Source: CAVSMC01 sp963728935
Lineage (GTDB): Bacteria; Pseudomonadota; Gammaproteobacteria; Burkholderiales; Casimicrobiaceae
DNA: 64,000 nt
Direction of reading: 5' to 3'
Assembly (NCBI GenBank): GCA_963728935.1
Contig: CAVSMC010000001.1
Coordinates: 1,240,001 to 1,304,000 of the forward strand
Shown piece by piece: positions 8,901 to 17,376 of this stretch. How positions within the stretch are numbered: the first letter of the stretch is position 1; each line of letters opens with the position of its first letter. The notes below the pieces were generated by a model that was not told the origin of the DNA, did no database searches, and saw only the letters and a program-made list of their open reading frames with translations. A program made the translations under genes and the position numbers.

Positions 8901-10187
8901 ATGCAGCCGCTCCCCGACGGACAGACACAGCACGCCATGCCCGCTCCGATCGGGCCGGACTTCAATTCCAATGCGAGCCGTCCGGTGCCGCCGGCGAACA
9001 CCGGCTCGGCGATCAAGAACTTCATCTCCGACGCGTCGCTCAAGTTCGTGCATCTGGAGCGGCGGTTCGATCCGTTCTTCCGTCCGGCGTTCGACGCCGT
9101 TCTCAAGGATCCGCTCGCGTGCTTCGTCACGTGGCTGATCAACCGCAAACGCCCGAACGAAGGGTTTCGCCTCGCCGAGGAACGACCGATACCGGACGAG
9201 GAGGCGCATCTGCAGTCGATCATCGACAGCTTCACGACGCAGATGAAGGATCTGTGGAAACCGGGCGGCTTCGAGCGCGGCGGCAACACGAAGACCCACG
9301 GCATCGTGCGCGGCGAATTCATCGTCCATGACGACCTGCCGGCCAGCATGCGGCGCGGCGTCTTCGCCAAACCGCGAACGTACCGCGCATGGGTGCGCTT
9401 TTCCGGTCCGGGGCCGTACATCACGCCGGACATCGACGATGTCGGCTTCATGAGCATCAGCATCAAGTTGATGGGCGTGGAGGGACCCAAGCTGATGGAC
9501 GAGGAGAAGCTCACGCAGGACATGTTCGGCGTCTCGACGGCCACATTCGTCACGCCCGACACCAAGGCGAACGCGCAGTTGCAGATCGAGAGCGTGAAGA
9601 ACGCATCGATCTTCCATTTCGTCAACCTCCACCGCCCGCACGTTCTCGACCTGATCATGCAGGGGCTCTACATCAAGACGCAGACGAGCCCGTTCGAGGC
9701 GCCGTACTTCAGCTGCGTCCCGTATCTGCTCGGCGAGGGACAGGCGATGCAGTACTCGGTATGGCCGAAGTCGAACAAGCGGACGAAGATTCCGAATCTG
9801 CCATTGCGGCCGCCCGACGACTATCTGCGCGACGCGATGGTGGCGGCGCTGACCGCCGGCGACGTCGAGCTCGACTTCCGCATACAGCTGCAAACCGATC
9901 CGTACCTGATGCCGATCGAGAACAATGCGGTGCTGTGGCCGGAGAAGCTTTCGCCTCGGGTGTCGGTCGCGACCATTCGCCTGCCGCGCCAGCAATTCGA
10001 TTCGCGCGCGCAGATGGAATTCGCCAAGCGCCTGTCGTACAACCCGTGGCATTGCATTGCGGAGCACCGCCCGCTCGGCAATCAAAGCCGCGCCCGGCAT
10101 CGGATGTATTTCGAGCTATCGCAACTGCGGCACAACATGAACAACGTCCCGCACTACGAGCCGACCGGGGACGAGGTCTTCGAGTAG
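8901..10187 (+). CDS. Catalase-like haem protein (y4iL-like family)
   Basis: The 428-residue protein shows catalase-fold features. A THGIVRGEF stretch near residue 133 corresponds to the distal-His strand of catalases, and a YRAWVRFSG motif corresponds to the conserved RFS strand. A DIDDVGFMSISIKLMG stretch follows. No signal peptide is evident at the chosen start (ATG 8901), so it may be cytoplasmic or non-classically located. Members of this y4iL-like group bind haem, and their substrate is generally uncharacterised. The frame is open upstream to 8607, but that part overlaps the cytochrome gene and looks non-coding. It may remove or use peroxide produced by the operon's other enzymes (inference). 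Confidence 0.8.
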   Translation: MQPLPDGQTQHAMPAPIGPDFNSNASRPVPPANTGSAIKNFISDASLKFVHLERRFDPFFRPAFDAVLKDPLACFVTWLINRKRPNEGFRLAEERPIPDEEAHLQSIIDSFTTQMKDLWKPGGFERGGNTKTHGIVRGEFIVHDDLPASMRRGVFAKPRTYRAWVRFSGPGPYITPDIDDVGFMSISIKLMGVEGPKLMDEEKLTQDMFGVSTATFVTPDTKANAQLQIESVKNASIFHFVNLHRPHVLDLIMQGLYIKTQTSPFEAPYFSCVPYLLGEGQAMQYSVWPKSNKRTKIPNLPLRPPDDYLRDAMVAALTAGDVELDFRIQLQTDPYLMPIENNAVLWPEKLSPRVSVATIRLPRQQFDSRAQMEFAKRLSYNPWHCIAEHRPLGNQSRARHRMYFELSQLRHNMNNVPHYEPTGDEVFE

Positions 10188-10193
10188 CGCGCG

Positions 10194-11498
10194 ATGACGC
10201 CCCAATCGCATTTCATGATCGTCGCGCCGATCGATCGGGCGCGCGAGGCGGAGCTTCGCGCGCTGCTCGCGTCGATGAACGAAAGCCCGGGTCGCGTGAA
10301 GGCGGACAATGCGCTCGTGCCGTTCGCGCAGTTCGAGACGTTGCACTTCGCGCGCTTCGTCATCATGGACGACAAGGACACGCGCGGCGACGCTCGCGCG
10401 CACGGGATGCCCGTTCGCGACTATCCGACGTATCTCGCGTTCCTCGGCGACATCGACGGCGAGCGCGACGGCTTCCTGGACGCGCTGGCGCAGCGCGCCG
10501 GGACGGGACTGCGGGCGATCTTTTCGTGTTGCGAAGGGTTCGGCGACGACACGGACGTCGCCGAATGGATGAAGCGACGCAACACGAAGCCGATCGCGGC
10601 GTACGTCAATTGGCGCGGCCGCACGGTGCGGCGCATTCGCGAAGAGCAGGCGCTGCGCGTCGCGTTGAACGACTATCTCGAAGCGAACGCCGCCGGTTTG
10701 GACGGCGTTGCGCCGCTCGAGATCCGCGCGAGGCTTGCGCGGTTCGTCGACGGCGAGAAATCGGCAGGGCGCCTTACGTTGTCCCGCGAGAGCCCGACGC
10801 CGGCCGGCTGGTGGGTCCGCAACATGCTGCACCTGATCGGCGTTCCGCTGATCACGTTGCTCGCGCTGCCGCTGCTGATCGTCTTGCTGCCGATCCTGAC
10901 GATACGGATCCGCCAGCTCGAGAAGACCGACCCCGAGCTCGTCTGGCACGTCGACGCCGCGTACTCCGACGGTCTCGCGCATTGCGAGGACCGCATCGTC
11001 ACCAATCAATTCACGGCGTTCGCGAGGCGCAAGCCCGGTATCGCGCGCCTGTTGGGACTGCTCGGCGTTCTCGTGGTCGTCGATTACGCGGCGCGGCACA
11101 TCGTCCGGCCCGGTCGGCTGGGACGCATACGCTCGATCCACTTCGCGCGCTGGGTGCTGCTCGACGGCAAGCAGCGAGGAACGTTCTTCAGCAATTACGA
11201 CGGCACCGTCGAGAGCTACATGGACGACTTCATCAACAAGGCGGGGTTCGGCCTCAACGCGATCTTCTGCAACGCGATCGGCTATCCCAGGACCAATTGG
11301 CTGATCCGCGACGGCTGCAAGGACGAGCAGAAATACCGCAACTTCCTGCGCCGGCACACGCTTGCGACGCAGGTCTGGTACAAGGCCTATCCCGAGCTGA
11401 CGGCGGTCGATCTCGAGCGCAATTCGCGCATCCGCGAAGGCATCGAATCGACGTCGATGAGCGAAGCGCAAGCGCGCCAATGGGTGAGCCTGCTATGA
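10194..11498 (+). CDS. Membrane protein with duplicated ferredoxin-like domain, unknown function
   Basis: The 434-residue protein contains two similar blocks. One is about residues 48-130 (HFARFVIMDD ... FLDALAQRAGTGLRAIFSCCEGF). The other is about 313-385 (HFARWVLLDG ... YMDDFINKAGFGLNAIFCNAIGY). They suggest an internal duplication of one fold. Between them lies a strong hydrophobic segment (about 216-240) and possibly a second near 290. It overlaps the following DyP peroxidase gene by ATGA, implying translational coupling and a functional partnership. I do not recognise a named family. Confidence 0.7.
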   Translation: MTPQSHFMIVAPIDRAREAELRALLASMNESPGRVKADNALVPFAQFETLHFARFVIMDDKDTRGDARAHGMPVRDYPTYLAFLGDIDGERDGFLDALAQRAGTGLRAIFSCCEGFGDDTDVAEWMKRRNTKPIAAYVNWRGRTVRRIREEQALRVALNDYLEANAAGLDGVAPLEIRARLARFVDGEKSAGRLTLSRESPTPAGWWVRNMLHLIGVPLITLLALPLLIVLLPILTIRIRQLEKTDPELVWHVDAAYSDGLAHCEDRIVTNQFTAFARRKPGIARLLGLLGVLVVVDYAARHIVRPGRLGRIRSIHFARWVLLDGKQRGTFFSNYDGTVESYMDDFINKAGFGLNAIFCNAIGYPRTNWLIRDGCKDEQKYRNFLRRHTLATQVWYKAYPELTAVDLERNSRIREGIESTSMSEAQARQWVSLL

Positions 11499-12988
11499 CG
11501 CACAGCATCGTCGATTTCGAGGATACGCAGGGGCTCGCGCGCTACGGATTCGGCGGGCTCAAGAAGGCGCGCTACGCGCTGCTGCGAGTCAGAGACGCGG
11601 CCGCGGCGCGGTCGTGGCTCGCATCGGCGCCGGTCACCAACGCGGTCGAGCTTCCCGAAGCGCCGGCAACCGCGTTGCAGATCGCGTTCACCGCAGAGGG
11701 TCTCACCAGGCTCGGCGTGCCGGCAACGGTCGTCGGCGGCTTTTCGCAGGAGTTTCTCGGGGGGATGACCGAGCCGAGCCGCTCGCGGCGGCTGGGTGAT
11801 GTCGGCGACGACGCGCCTTCGAAGTGGGATTGGGGTCGCGACGAAGCGACGACACCGCACGTGCTCGCGATGTTTTTCGCCAAGGGTAGCGTCGATCTCG
11901 ACGGCTTCGTCGATCGCGTGACCGGGCCTCGATGGGACGAGGCGTTCGAGCTTTCGGCGATGTTGGAGACGAGCGATCTCGAGGAGCACGAGCCGTTCGG
12001 GTTCAAGGACGGCATCAGCCAGCCCGAGATCGACTGGCACCAACGATACGATACGAGCGGCCCGCATATCCAGTACACGAACAACGTGGCGCTGGGCGAA
12101 TTCCTGCTCGGCTATCGCAACGAGTACGGCAAGTACACCAATCGACCGTTGGTCGACGGCGACGCGGCGAGTCAATCGCTGTTGCCGGCCGAGGACGCGC
12201 CGCATCGAAAGGACGTCGGCCGCAACGGCACGTATCTCGTCATGCGCCAGTTGCAGCAGGACGTGCGCGCGTTCTGGCGTTACGTCGCCGCGCAGTGCGG
12301 CGGCGATTTCGCCGCGGCCGACAAGCTCGCCGCAGCGATGGTCGGACGCACGAGGGACGGCGAGCCGCTGGTGCCGGTCGGGCAACGACCGGTTTCCGGT
12401 GTGGCGAAGAACCTCGATCAGAATCAGTTCACGTTCGAAGACGATCCCGCCGGCAACGCCTGTCCGTTCGGCGCGCACATCCGCCGCTCCAATCCGCGCA
12501 ATGCCGACTACGTCGGGCGTCCATCCGCGCTCGGACGCCTGATCGCCGCGCTGGGCTTCGGGCCGGACGGCTTTCGCGACGACCTCACGTCGGCGGTGCG
12601 CTTCCATCGCATCCTGCGCCGCGGCCGCGAATACGGCTCGGAGCTATCGCCGGCGGACGCGCTCGGGCCAGAGCCCGCGAACGAGTCCGAGCGCGGATTG
12701 CACTTCGTCTGCCTCAACGCGAACATCTCCCGCCAGTTCGAGTTCCTGCAGAATGCGTGGACGCTGAACGCGAAGTTCTCGGGCCTCGACGCCGAGAACG
12801 ATCCCGTGCTCGGCAACCGCACCGCTGTCGATGGATCGGCGATCTCCGAGTTCAGCATTCCGAGAGACGGCGCGCTGCGACGGAGGGTCTCCGCCATGCC
12901 TCGATTCGTCTCGGTTCGCGGCGGCGCGTACTTCTTCCTTCCCGGCATTCGCGCGCTGCGCTACTTCGCTCGAGCGAGCGGCGCGTAA
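11495..12988 (+). CDS. DyP-type haem peroxidase
   Basis: The 497-residue protein has the DyP signature GFKDG at residues 169-173, with distal Asp172. A proximal-haem His328 sits in CPFGAHIRRSNPR, and a RILRRGREYG segment carries the distal-arginine region. DyP enzymes oxidise dyes, phenolics and other bulky substrates with H2O2. The N-terminal half keeps the ferredoxin-like beta-sheet pattern. No signal peptide is visible, so export by itself is unlikely. It starts by ATGA overlap with the preceding membrane protein and ends the operon. Family assignment is firm; the substrate is unknown. Confidence 0.92.
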   Translation: MTHSIVDFEDTQGLARYGFGGLKKARYALLRVRDAAAARSWLASAPVTNAVELPEAPATALQIAFTAEGLTRLGVPATVVGGFSQEFLGGMTEPSRSRRLGDVGDDAPSKWDWGRDEATTPHVLAMFFAKGSVDLDGFVDRVTGPRWDEAFELSAMLETSDLEEHEPFGFKDGISQPEIDWHQRYDTSGPHIQYTNNVALGEFLLGYRNEYGKYTNRPLVDGDAASQSLLPAEDAPHRKDVGRNGTYLVMRQLQQDVRAFWRYVAAQCGGDFAAADKLAAAMVGRTRDGEPLVPVGQRPVSGVAKNLDQNQFTFEDDPAGNACPFGAHIRRSNPRNADYVGRPSALGRLIAALGFGPDGFRDDLTSAVRFHRILRRGREYGSELSPADALGPEPANESERGLHFVCLNANISRQFEFLQNAWTLNAKFSGLDAENDPVLGNRTAVDGSAISEFSIPRDGALRRRVSAMPRFVSVRGGAYFFLPGIRALRYFARASGA

Positions 12989-13060
12989 CATCGACGTTCC
13001 GGTAGCGCCAATCGCCGACGTTCGGCACGCTCGAATGCGCGCTGAGGTATCGTTCAGGTC

Positions 13061-13813
13061 ATGCAGATTCACAATCCCGATCCGGAGTACACGCGCAGCG
13101 ATCGGTCGCGCGCCAATTTCGGGCTTGCGGTCAAGCTCGCCGCAGCGTTTGTCGGACTCCTGTGGCTGATGCAGCTGACGAACTGGGCGATGGACCTTGG
13201 AGCCGACGATCTCGGCATCCGCCCCCGCGAGATCGGCGGCCTCGTGGGCATCGTCTTCGCGCCGCTGTTGCATGCCAACTTCGAGCATCTGCTCGCCAAC
13301 ACTCCGCCGTTGCTGGTGCTCGCGACGATGATGCTGTACCTCTATCCGAACTCGGCGCTCAAAGTGCTGCCGGCCGTCTATTTCGGACCGGGAATCGCGG
13401 TGTGGCTCTTTGCGAGAGGCGGCGTGCACATCGGCGCGAGCGGGCTCGTCTACGGCTTGGTCGCGTACGTTCTGCTCGCAGGCATCATCCGCCGCGATCG
13501 GCGCGCGATCGCAGCGTCGCTGATCGTCTCGTTCATGTACGGCGCGCTCGTCTGGGGCGTGCTGCCGATCCGCCAAGGCGTCTCGTGGGAGACGCACCTC
13601 GCGGCAGCGTTGATCGGCGTCGCGATGGCGATCCTGCTGCGTCGTCTGGACGTCCCGCCGCGTGTCCGCTACACGTGGGAGAACGAATCGGACGAGAAAG
13701 CGAGCGACGGCGATCGCCTGCAGGAGGGTCTGAACGATGGCGTCCCGTCAGGTGGCGCTTCCGCATCGGAAACGGCACTCGACCAGGCAAGAGATCCCGA
13801 TCGCTGGCGTTGA
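13061..13813 (+). CDS. Rhomboid-family intramembrane serine protease
   Basis: The 250-residue protein has about six hydrophobic segments. It carries the rhomboid catalytic pair, Ser127 in GASG and His179 in WETHLAAALIG, plus the HANFEHLLAN motif (residues 71-80) typical of the second helix region. It cleaves membrane proteins within the lipid bilayer in the family's known members. The C-terminal 50 residues are hydrophilic and cytoplasmic-looking. It begins 72 bp after the peroxidase gene and may be independently transcribed. The start ATG at 13061 fits a short hydrophilic N-terminus before the first helix. Confidence 0.9.
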   Translation: MQIHNPDPEYTRSDRSRANFGLAVKLAAAFVGLLWLMQLTNWAMDLGADDLGIRPREIGGLVGIVFAPLLHANFEHLLANTPPLLVLATMMLYLYPNSALKVLPAVYFGPGIAVWLFARGGVHIGASGLVYGLVAYVLLAGIIRRDRRAIAASLIVSFMYGALVWGVLPIRQGVSWETHLAAALIGVAMAILLRRLDVPPRVRYTWENESDEKASDGDRLQEGLNDGVPSGGASASETALDQARDPDRWR

Positions 13814-13829
13814 AGAAAGGGCTGCGGCA

Positions 13830-14402
13830 ATGGAGACTGCAACACGACTATTGGAGGAATGGAAAGCTAACAACGACTTGCTGAAGTTCTACGAGGACTT
13901 GAAGCAAAAACGCTTCGCCCATTTTCTGACGATTCAGACCGCGTTCCTTGCGTTCTTCGCATTGCTCGCGAAGGACGCGCTGGTGAGTTTCTCGATGCTG
14001 TCGTTGACGGCGCTCGTTCTGATTGCCGTTCCACCGCTGATCATCTCCTTCTACTTCATGCGTGTCGATACGCGCGGCCGCGCCTTCGTCGATGCCACGA
14101 ACACGCATCTGCTGCTGATCGAGGAAGAATGGAAGAGGCTATCTCCGGACGGCCACTTCTCTACCTACCAACAGCTATTCGCCGTGCTCTCCCGTCACGA
14201 CGACGCAACGGTGCAACAGTATCTGGATGCGCGAAAGCTCGAGGACGATCCGTTCAAGCGATTGGCAAGTTCGGCGTCCGCCCATGCGAGCGAACATGCG
14301 ATATTGCGGATGTTCTGGGGGCTTTGGATCGTCTTGGCCAGCCTCGCCGCGCTCATCCATCTCGCCTGGCATTTGATCAACGGCTTTGGCGTCGCAAGCT
14401 GA
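13830..14402 (+). CDS. Small two- or three-span membrane protein, RipA-like topology
   Basis: The 190-residue protein has a charged N-terminal helix (about 1-30), two adjacent hydrophobic segments (about 33-50 and 52-72), a soluble middle, and a C-terminal hydrophobic segment (about 163-185). The start at 13830 is preferred over an in-frame ATG at 13737. The upstream part overlaps the rhomboid gene, and an AGAAAGG ribosome binding site lies just before 13830. The function is unknown. The layout (hydrophilic N-terminus, paired helices, terminal helix) resembles small RipA-like membrane proteins, but I cannot confirm a family. Confidence 0.65.
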   Translation: METATRLLEEWKANNDLLKFYEDLKQKRFAHFLTIQTAFLAFFALLAKDALVSFSMLSLTALVLIAVPPLIISFYFMRVDTRGRAFVDATNTHLLLIEEEWKRLSPDGHFSTYQQLFAVLSRHDDATVQQYLDARKLEDDPFKRLASSASAHASEHAILRMFWGLWIVLASLAALIHLAWHLINGFGVAS

Positions 14403-14434
14403 ACGCTTGATCAAGACTCCGGTAGCATAGCGCC

Positions 14435-15058
14435 ATGGCTCATGATCATCACCGCGACGCCGATCACAGCGAGCTCGGTCCGATGGACGTCCGCGTGCGC
14501 GCATTGCAGACGGTGCTCGCGCAGAAGGGCTACATCGACGCCGGGGCGCTCGACGTGCTGATCGATACCTATGAAACGAAGATCGGCCCGCGCAACGGCG
14601 CGCGCGTCGTCGCACGCGCCTGGATCGATCCGGACTACCGCCGGTGGCTGCTCGACGACGCGACCCCCGCGATCGCCTCGCTCGGCTACGCCGGCCGTCA
14701 GGGCGAGCACATCGTCGCGGTCGAGAACACCGAATCGCGTCACAACATGGTCGTGTGCACGCTTTGCAGCTGCTATCCATGGCCGGTGCTGGGACTTCCG
14801 CCGACGTGGTACAAGAGCGCGCCGTATCGCGCACGAGCTGTCAAGGATCCGCGGGGTGTACTGGCGGATTTCGGCGTGACGCTGCCCGCGACGACCGAGA
14901 TCCGAGTTTGGGACTCGACGGCGGAAGTTCGCTACCTCGTGATACCGCGCCGCCCGCCGAACACGGACGCGCTGAGCGACGGGGAGCTCGCCGCGCTGGT
15001 CACGCGCGACTCGATGATCGGAACCGGGCTCGCAAGATCGCCGTCGCACGCGACATGA
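14435..15058 (+). CDS. nthA: Nitrile hydratase alpha subunit (cobalt-type motif)
   Basis: The 207-residue protein carries the metal-binding claw V-C-T-L-C-S-C with Cys108, Cys111 and Cys113, then YPWPVLGLPP. The Thr after the first Cys is typical of Co(III) nitrile hydratases, whereas Fe enzymes usually have Ser. The enzyme hydrates nitriles to amides; alpha binds the metal, with two cysteines oxidised post-translationally. It overlaps the beta-subunit gene by ATGA, giving a strict alpha-beta-accessory order. The His-rich N-terminus (MAHDHHRDADH) may help bind metal. No amidase gene is nearby in the window. Confidence 0.93.
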   Translation: MAHDHHRDADHSELGPMDVRVRALQTVLAQKGYIDAGALDVLIDTYETKIGPRNGARVVARAWIDPDYRRWLLDDATPAIASLGYAGRQGEHIVAVENTESRHNMVVCTLCSCYPWPVLGLPPTWYKSAPYRARAVKDPRGVLADFGVTLPATTEIRVWDSTAEVRYLVIPRRPPNTDALSDGELAALVTRDSMIGTGLARSPSHAT

Positions 15059-15717
15059 GCTATCGATCGCATGCCGATCTCGGTGGTCGGGAAGGCTTCG
15101 GCCGCGTTGTTCCGGAGCCGGAAGGCGAGCTCTTCCATGCCGACTGGGAACCGCGGGCGCTCGCACTGACGCTTGCGATGGGTGCGACCGGCGCATGGAA
15201 CATCGACATGAGCCGCAGCGCGCGCGAAACGCTTCCCGACTACGCGGCGTCGACGTACTACGAAATCTGGGTCAAGGGACTCGAGCGATTGATGCGCGAG
15301 CGTGGCCTGGTGAGCGCCGACGAAATCGACGCGGGTCGCATGCTGCACCCCGCGCGGCCGCTGCCGCGTGTGCTGCACGCTGCCGACGTCGCGGGCGTGC
15401 TGGCTGCAGGCTCGCCGACCGCACGGCACGCCTCAGCGCCGGCGCGCTTCTCGGTCGGCGAACGCGTGCGCACGCGAGCGGCGGTGGTCGCGCATCACAC
15501 GCGCCTGCCCGGTTACGCACGAGGGAAGATCGGCCGAATCGAGCGTCTCTACGGCGTTCACGTGTTCGCCGAACCGCATGCGCACGGGCAGGGCGAGCAG
15601 CCGCAATGGCTCTATAACGTCGTTTTCGACGGAGGCGAACTGTGGGGCGATGACGCGATCGATGGCCTGAGGGTGTCGATCGACGCGTGGGAGCCCTGTC
15701 TCGAGGCTTTGCGATGA
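15055..15717 (+). CDS. nthB: Nitrile hydratase beta subunit
   Basis: The 220-residue subunit has the helical N-terminal part (DLGGREGFGRV start) and the C-terminal SH3-like barrel (FSVGERVRTRAA, then GYARGKIGRIE). Length and motifs fit the family. It pairs with the alpha subunit to form the active site. Start and end both overlap neighbours by ATGA (alpha before, accessory gene after), so stoichiometric coupled translation is likely. The longer open frame upstream (from 14644) is a shadow of the alpha gene. Confidence 0.93.
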   Translation: MSYRSHADLGGREGFGRVVPEPEGELFHADWEPRALALTLAMGATGAWNIDMSRSARETLPDYAASTYYEIWVKGLERLMRERGLVSADEIDAGRMLHPARPLPRVLHAADVAGVLAAGSPTARHASAPARFSVGERVRTRAAVVAHHTRLPGYARGKIGRIERLYGVHVFAEPHAHGQGEQPQWLYNVVFDGGELWGDDAIDGLRVSIDAWEPCLEALR

Positions 15718-16079
15718 GCGACTCGCCCATCCTGTTGCCCGGACAACCTGCCGGCGAAAGCGGTCCGGTGTTTGGCGAGCCGTGGCAAGCGCAGGCATTT
15801 GCGATGACGCTGGCGTTGCATCAACGGGGTCTGTTCACCTGGGCCGAATGGGCGCAGGCGCTCGCCGATGAGATCGTACGCGCGCAGGCAGCCGGAGATG
15901 CCGATCTCGGCGACACGTACTACCACCACTGGCTGGTCGCGCTGGAGAAGCTCGTCGCCGAGAAGAATGCCGCCTCCAGCGACGAGTTGACGCGCTATCA
16001 GCGAGCGTGGGTGCACGCGGCGGAACGAACGCCGCACGGTCGGCCGATCGATCTCGAAGACGGCGACTTCGCCGCCTGA
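15714..16079 (+). CDS. Nitrile hydratase accessory protein (P14K-type, beta-like)
   Basis: The 121-residue protein resembles the N-terminal helical part of nitrile hydratase beta subunits (PVFGEPWQAQAFAM, then FTWAEWAQALADEI). It corresponds to the small activator/self-subunit-swapping chaperones that load cobalt and exchange alpha subunits. The start at 15714 overlaps the beta stop by ATGA; an in-frame ATG at 15687 lies inside the beta gene and is less likely. It is the last gene before a convergent BLUF gene 14 bp away. Confidence 0.85.
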   Translation: MSDSPILLPGQPAGESGPVFGEPWQAQAFAMTLALHQRGLFTWAEWAQALADEIVRAQAAGDADLGDTYYHHWLVALEKLVAEKNAASSDELTRYQRAWVHAAERTPHGRPIDLEDGDFAA

Positions 16080-16093
16080 ACGACTGCGAAGGG

Positions 16094-16519
16094 TCACGCC
16101 GCCAACGCGTTCAGGATGTTGACGAGGATCTTGGGCGCGCGAGTCGGATCGCGATTGATATCGGCCAGCAGCGTCTCGATCGTCGCGGTCCCCGAAAGCC
16201 CCGCCCACTTCGACATCTGCTCCGCCGTCGTGCTGAGATAGGCCATCCTCCACGACTGGAACGCGCGTGCATCGACCGCTGCCTCGTAGAAGACTTTGAC
16301 CGAGCGATGCCTGGTATCGTTGGCAATGCTTGCCATCAGCTCGCGCACGGCCGCTTCTTCGCCTTCGAGGATCTGGAAAAAGACGCTGTCGACGTAGATC
16401 AGCGCGCCGGTCACGTTGCGTTTCTCGTTGCCGGTTCGCGCATCGACGAGAATTTCCTCGAGGGCCGCGACTGTCATCGGGTGCGCCGCCTGCGACGAGT
16501 ACATGATTTGATAGGGCAT
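16094..16519 (-). CDS. BLUF-domain blue-light photoreceptor, stand-alone
   Basis: The 141-residue protein is a BLUF domain. The flavin-site residues fall at the expected spacings: Tyr7, Asn31 and Gln49 (matching AppA Tyr21/Asn45/Gln63), and Trp90 and Met92 in WRMAY (AppA Trp104/Met106). FAD binding and blue-light sensing are therefore very likely. About 45 residues after the core form a helical tail with no effector domain, so it must act through a partner. It lies 27 bp downstream of the tail-motif chimera on the same strand and may be its co-transcribed partner. Confidence 0.9.
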   Translation of the reverse strand: MPYQIMYSSQAAHPMTVAALEEILVDARTGNEKRNVTGALIYVDSVFFQILEGEEAAVRELMASIANDTRHRSVKVFYEAAVDARAFQSWRMAYLSTTAEQMSKWAGLSGTATIETLLADINRDPTRAPKILVNILNALAA

Positions 16520-16546
16520 CGGTGCGCTCGCTCCTGTTGGGGGCGC

Positions 16547-17356
16547 TCAGCGCGATTCGGCGCGCGGCGCAACGAAGCTCGTGTCGATCGCCCAGCGCCC
16601 GTCCGAGCGAACCAGTCGCGCCACCGCCAACGCAGAAGAAGGGACGCCGGCGCCAAGCGCAACAAGACAGGCCTCCTCGATGCAGCTGGCGACGGGGTCG
16701 TGAGATTGCGCCGGCGACTGCGCGCACGGATGCTCCCAATGGCGCAGCGACACGAACGCTTCGTCGCCACTCGCCGGCAGCGGGATTCGCACGCGATCGC
16801 ACAGGCCGACCTCCTCGCCGCAGCGATCGATTCCGTAGCCGGGCTCGACGACGACTCGACCGCCGGCCGAATCGTCGCTCGTATCGACGCTCACCTCGAG
16901 ACCCGACACGATGCCGAATCCGTGCACGTTCAGATTGTGGCGCCGATGCTTCGCGAGATGGTATTGCTGTTCGCGCCGAAGCGAAGCCGCGTCCAGCAGC
17001 TGCCCGTCGAAGAAAGTCGGGCGCTTCAACGTCGCGTGTTCCGCCGCGCAATCGGCCGCGCGTGCAACGTCTCTTACCGCGCGCAATACCGCGTCGAGTT
17101 GCCGCCGATCGCCGGAATCCTGTCGATAGATCAGACTCTCGGCAACGAATGCAAAAAGCTGCACCAGCGCTACGCCGGGATCCGAGTCGTTGGAGCCGGT
17201 CCAATCCGGCTGAACCCGCTTGATGATCGGCTCGACTGCGACCAGCAACGCGCGCGCCGTTTCAATGTCCACCGTCGACGTCGACACGCCGGGAATGGGC
17301 GTGACCGACGCCTCGACTTCCTCGAGATAGACCCCCGGCGCAAGGTATTCCGGCAT
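16547..17356 (-). CDS. Chimera of tail-sheath leader, baseplate-J-like and FFDGQ segments
   Basis: The 269-residue protein has three parts. Residues 1-27 (start MPEYLAPGVYLEEVE, then PIPGVSTST) match the conserved opening of contractile phage/eCIS tail-sheath proteins. Residues about 45-80 (DWTGSNDSDPGVALVQLFAF, then ESLIYR) resemble the opening of baseplate J-like proteins. Residues about 109-155 (RPTFFDGQLL, later HGFGIVSGLEV) match a domain found in contractile-injection baseplate proteins. No full sheath or other tail gene is nearby. The start at 17356 is chosen because the sheath-like leader begins there and a GAGG site precedes it. Function is unknown; it might be a structural adaptor or a relic fusion. 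Confidence 0.75.
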   Translation of the reverse strand: MPEYLAPGVYLEEVEASVTPIPGVSTSTVDIETARALLVAVEPIIKRVQPDWTGSNDSDPGVALVQLFAFVAESLIYRQDSGDRRQLDAVLRAVRDVARAADCAAEHATLKRPTFFDGQLLDAASLRREQQYHLAKHRRHNLNVHGFGIVSGLEVSVDTSDDSAGGRVVVEPGYGIDRCGEEVGLCDRVRIPLPASGDEAFVSLRHWEHPCAQSPAQSHDPVASCIEEACLVALGAGVPSSALAVARLVRSDGRWAIDTSFVAPRAESR

Positions 17357-17376
17357 CGCACGCTCCTCGCCTTTCC

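Noticed and set aside
14406..14415. TTGATCAA palindrome before nitrile hydratase as an FNR box
   Set aside because: The two half-sites lack the required 4-bp spacer, so it does not fit the FNR/DNR consensus.
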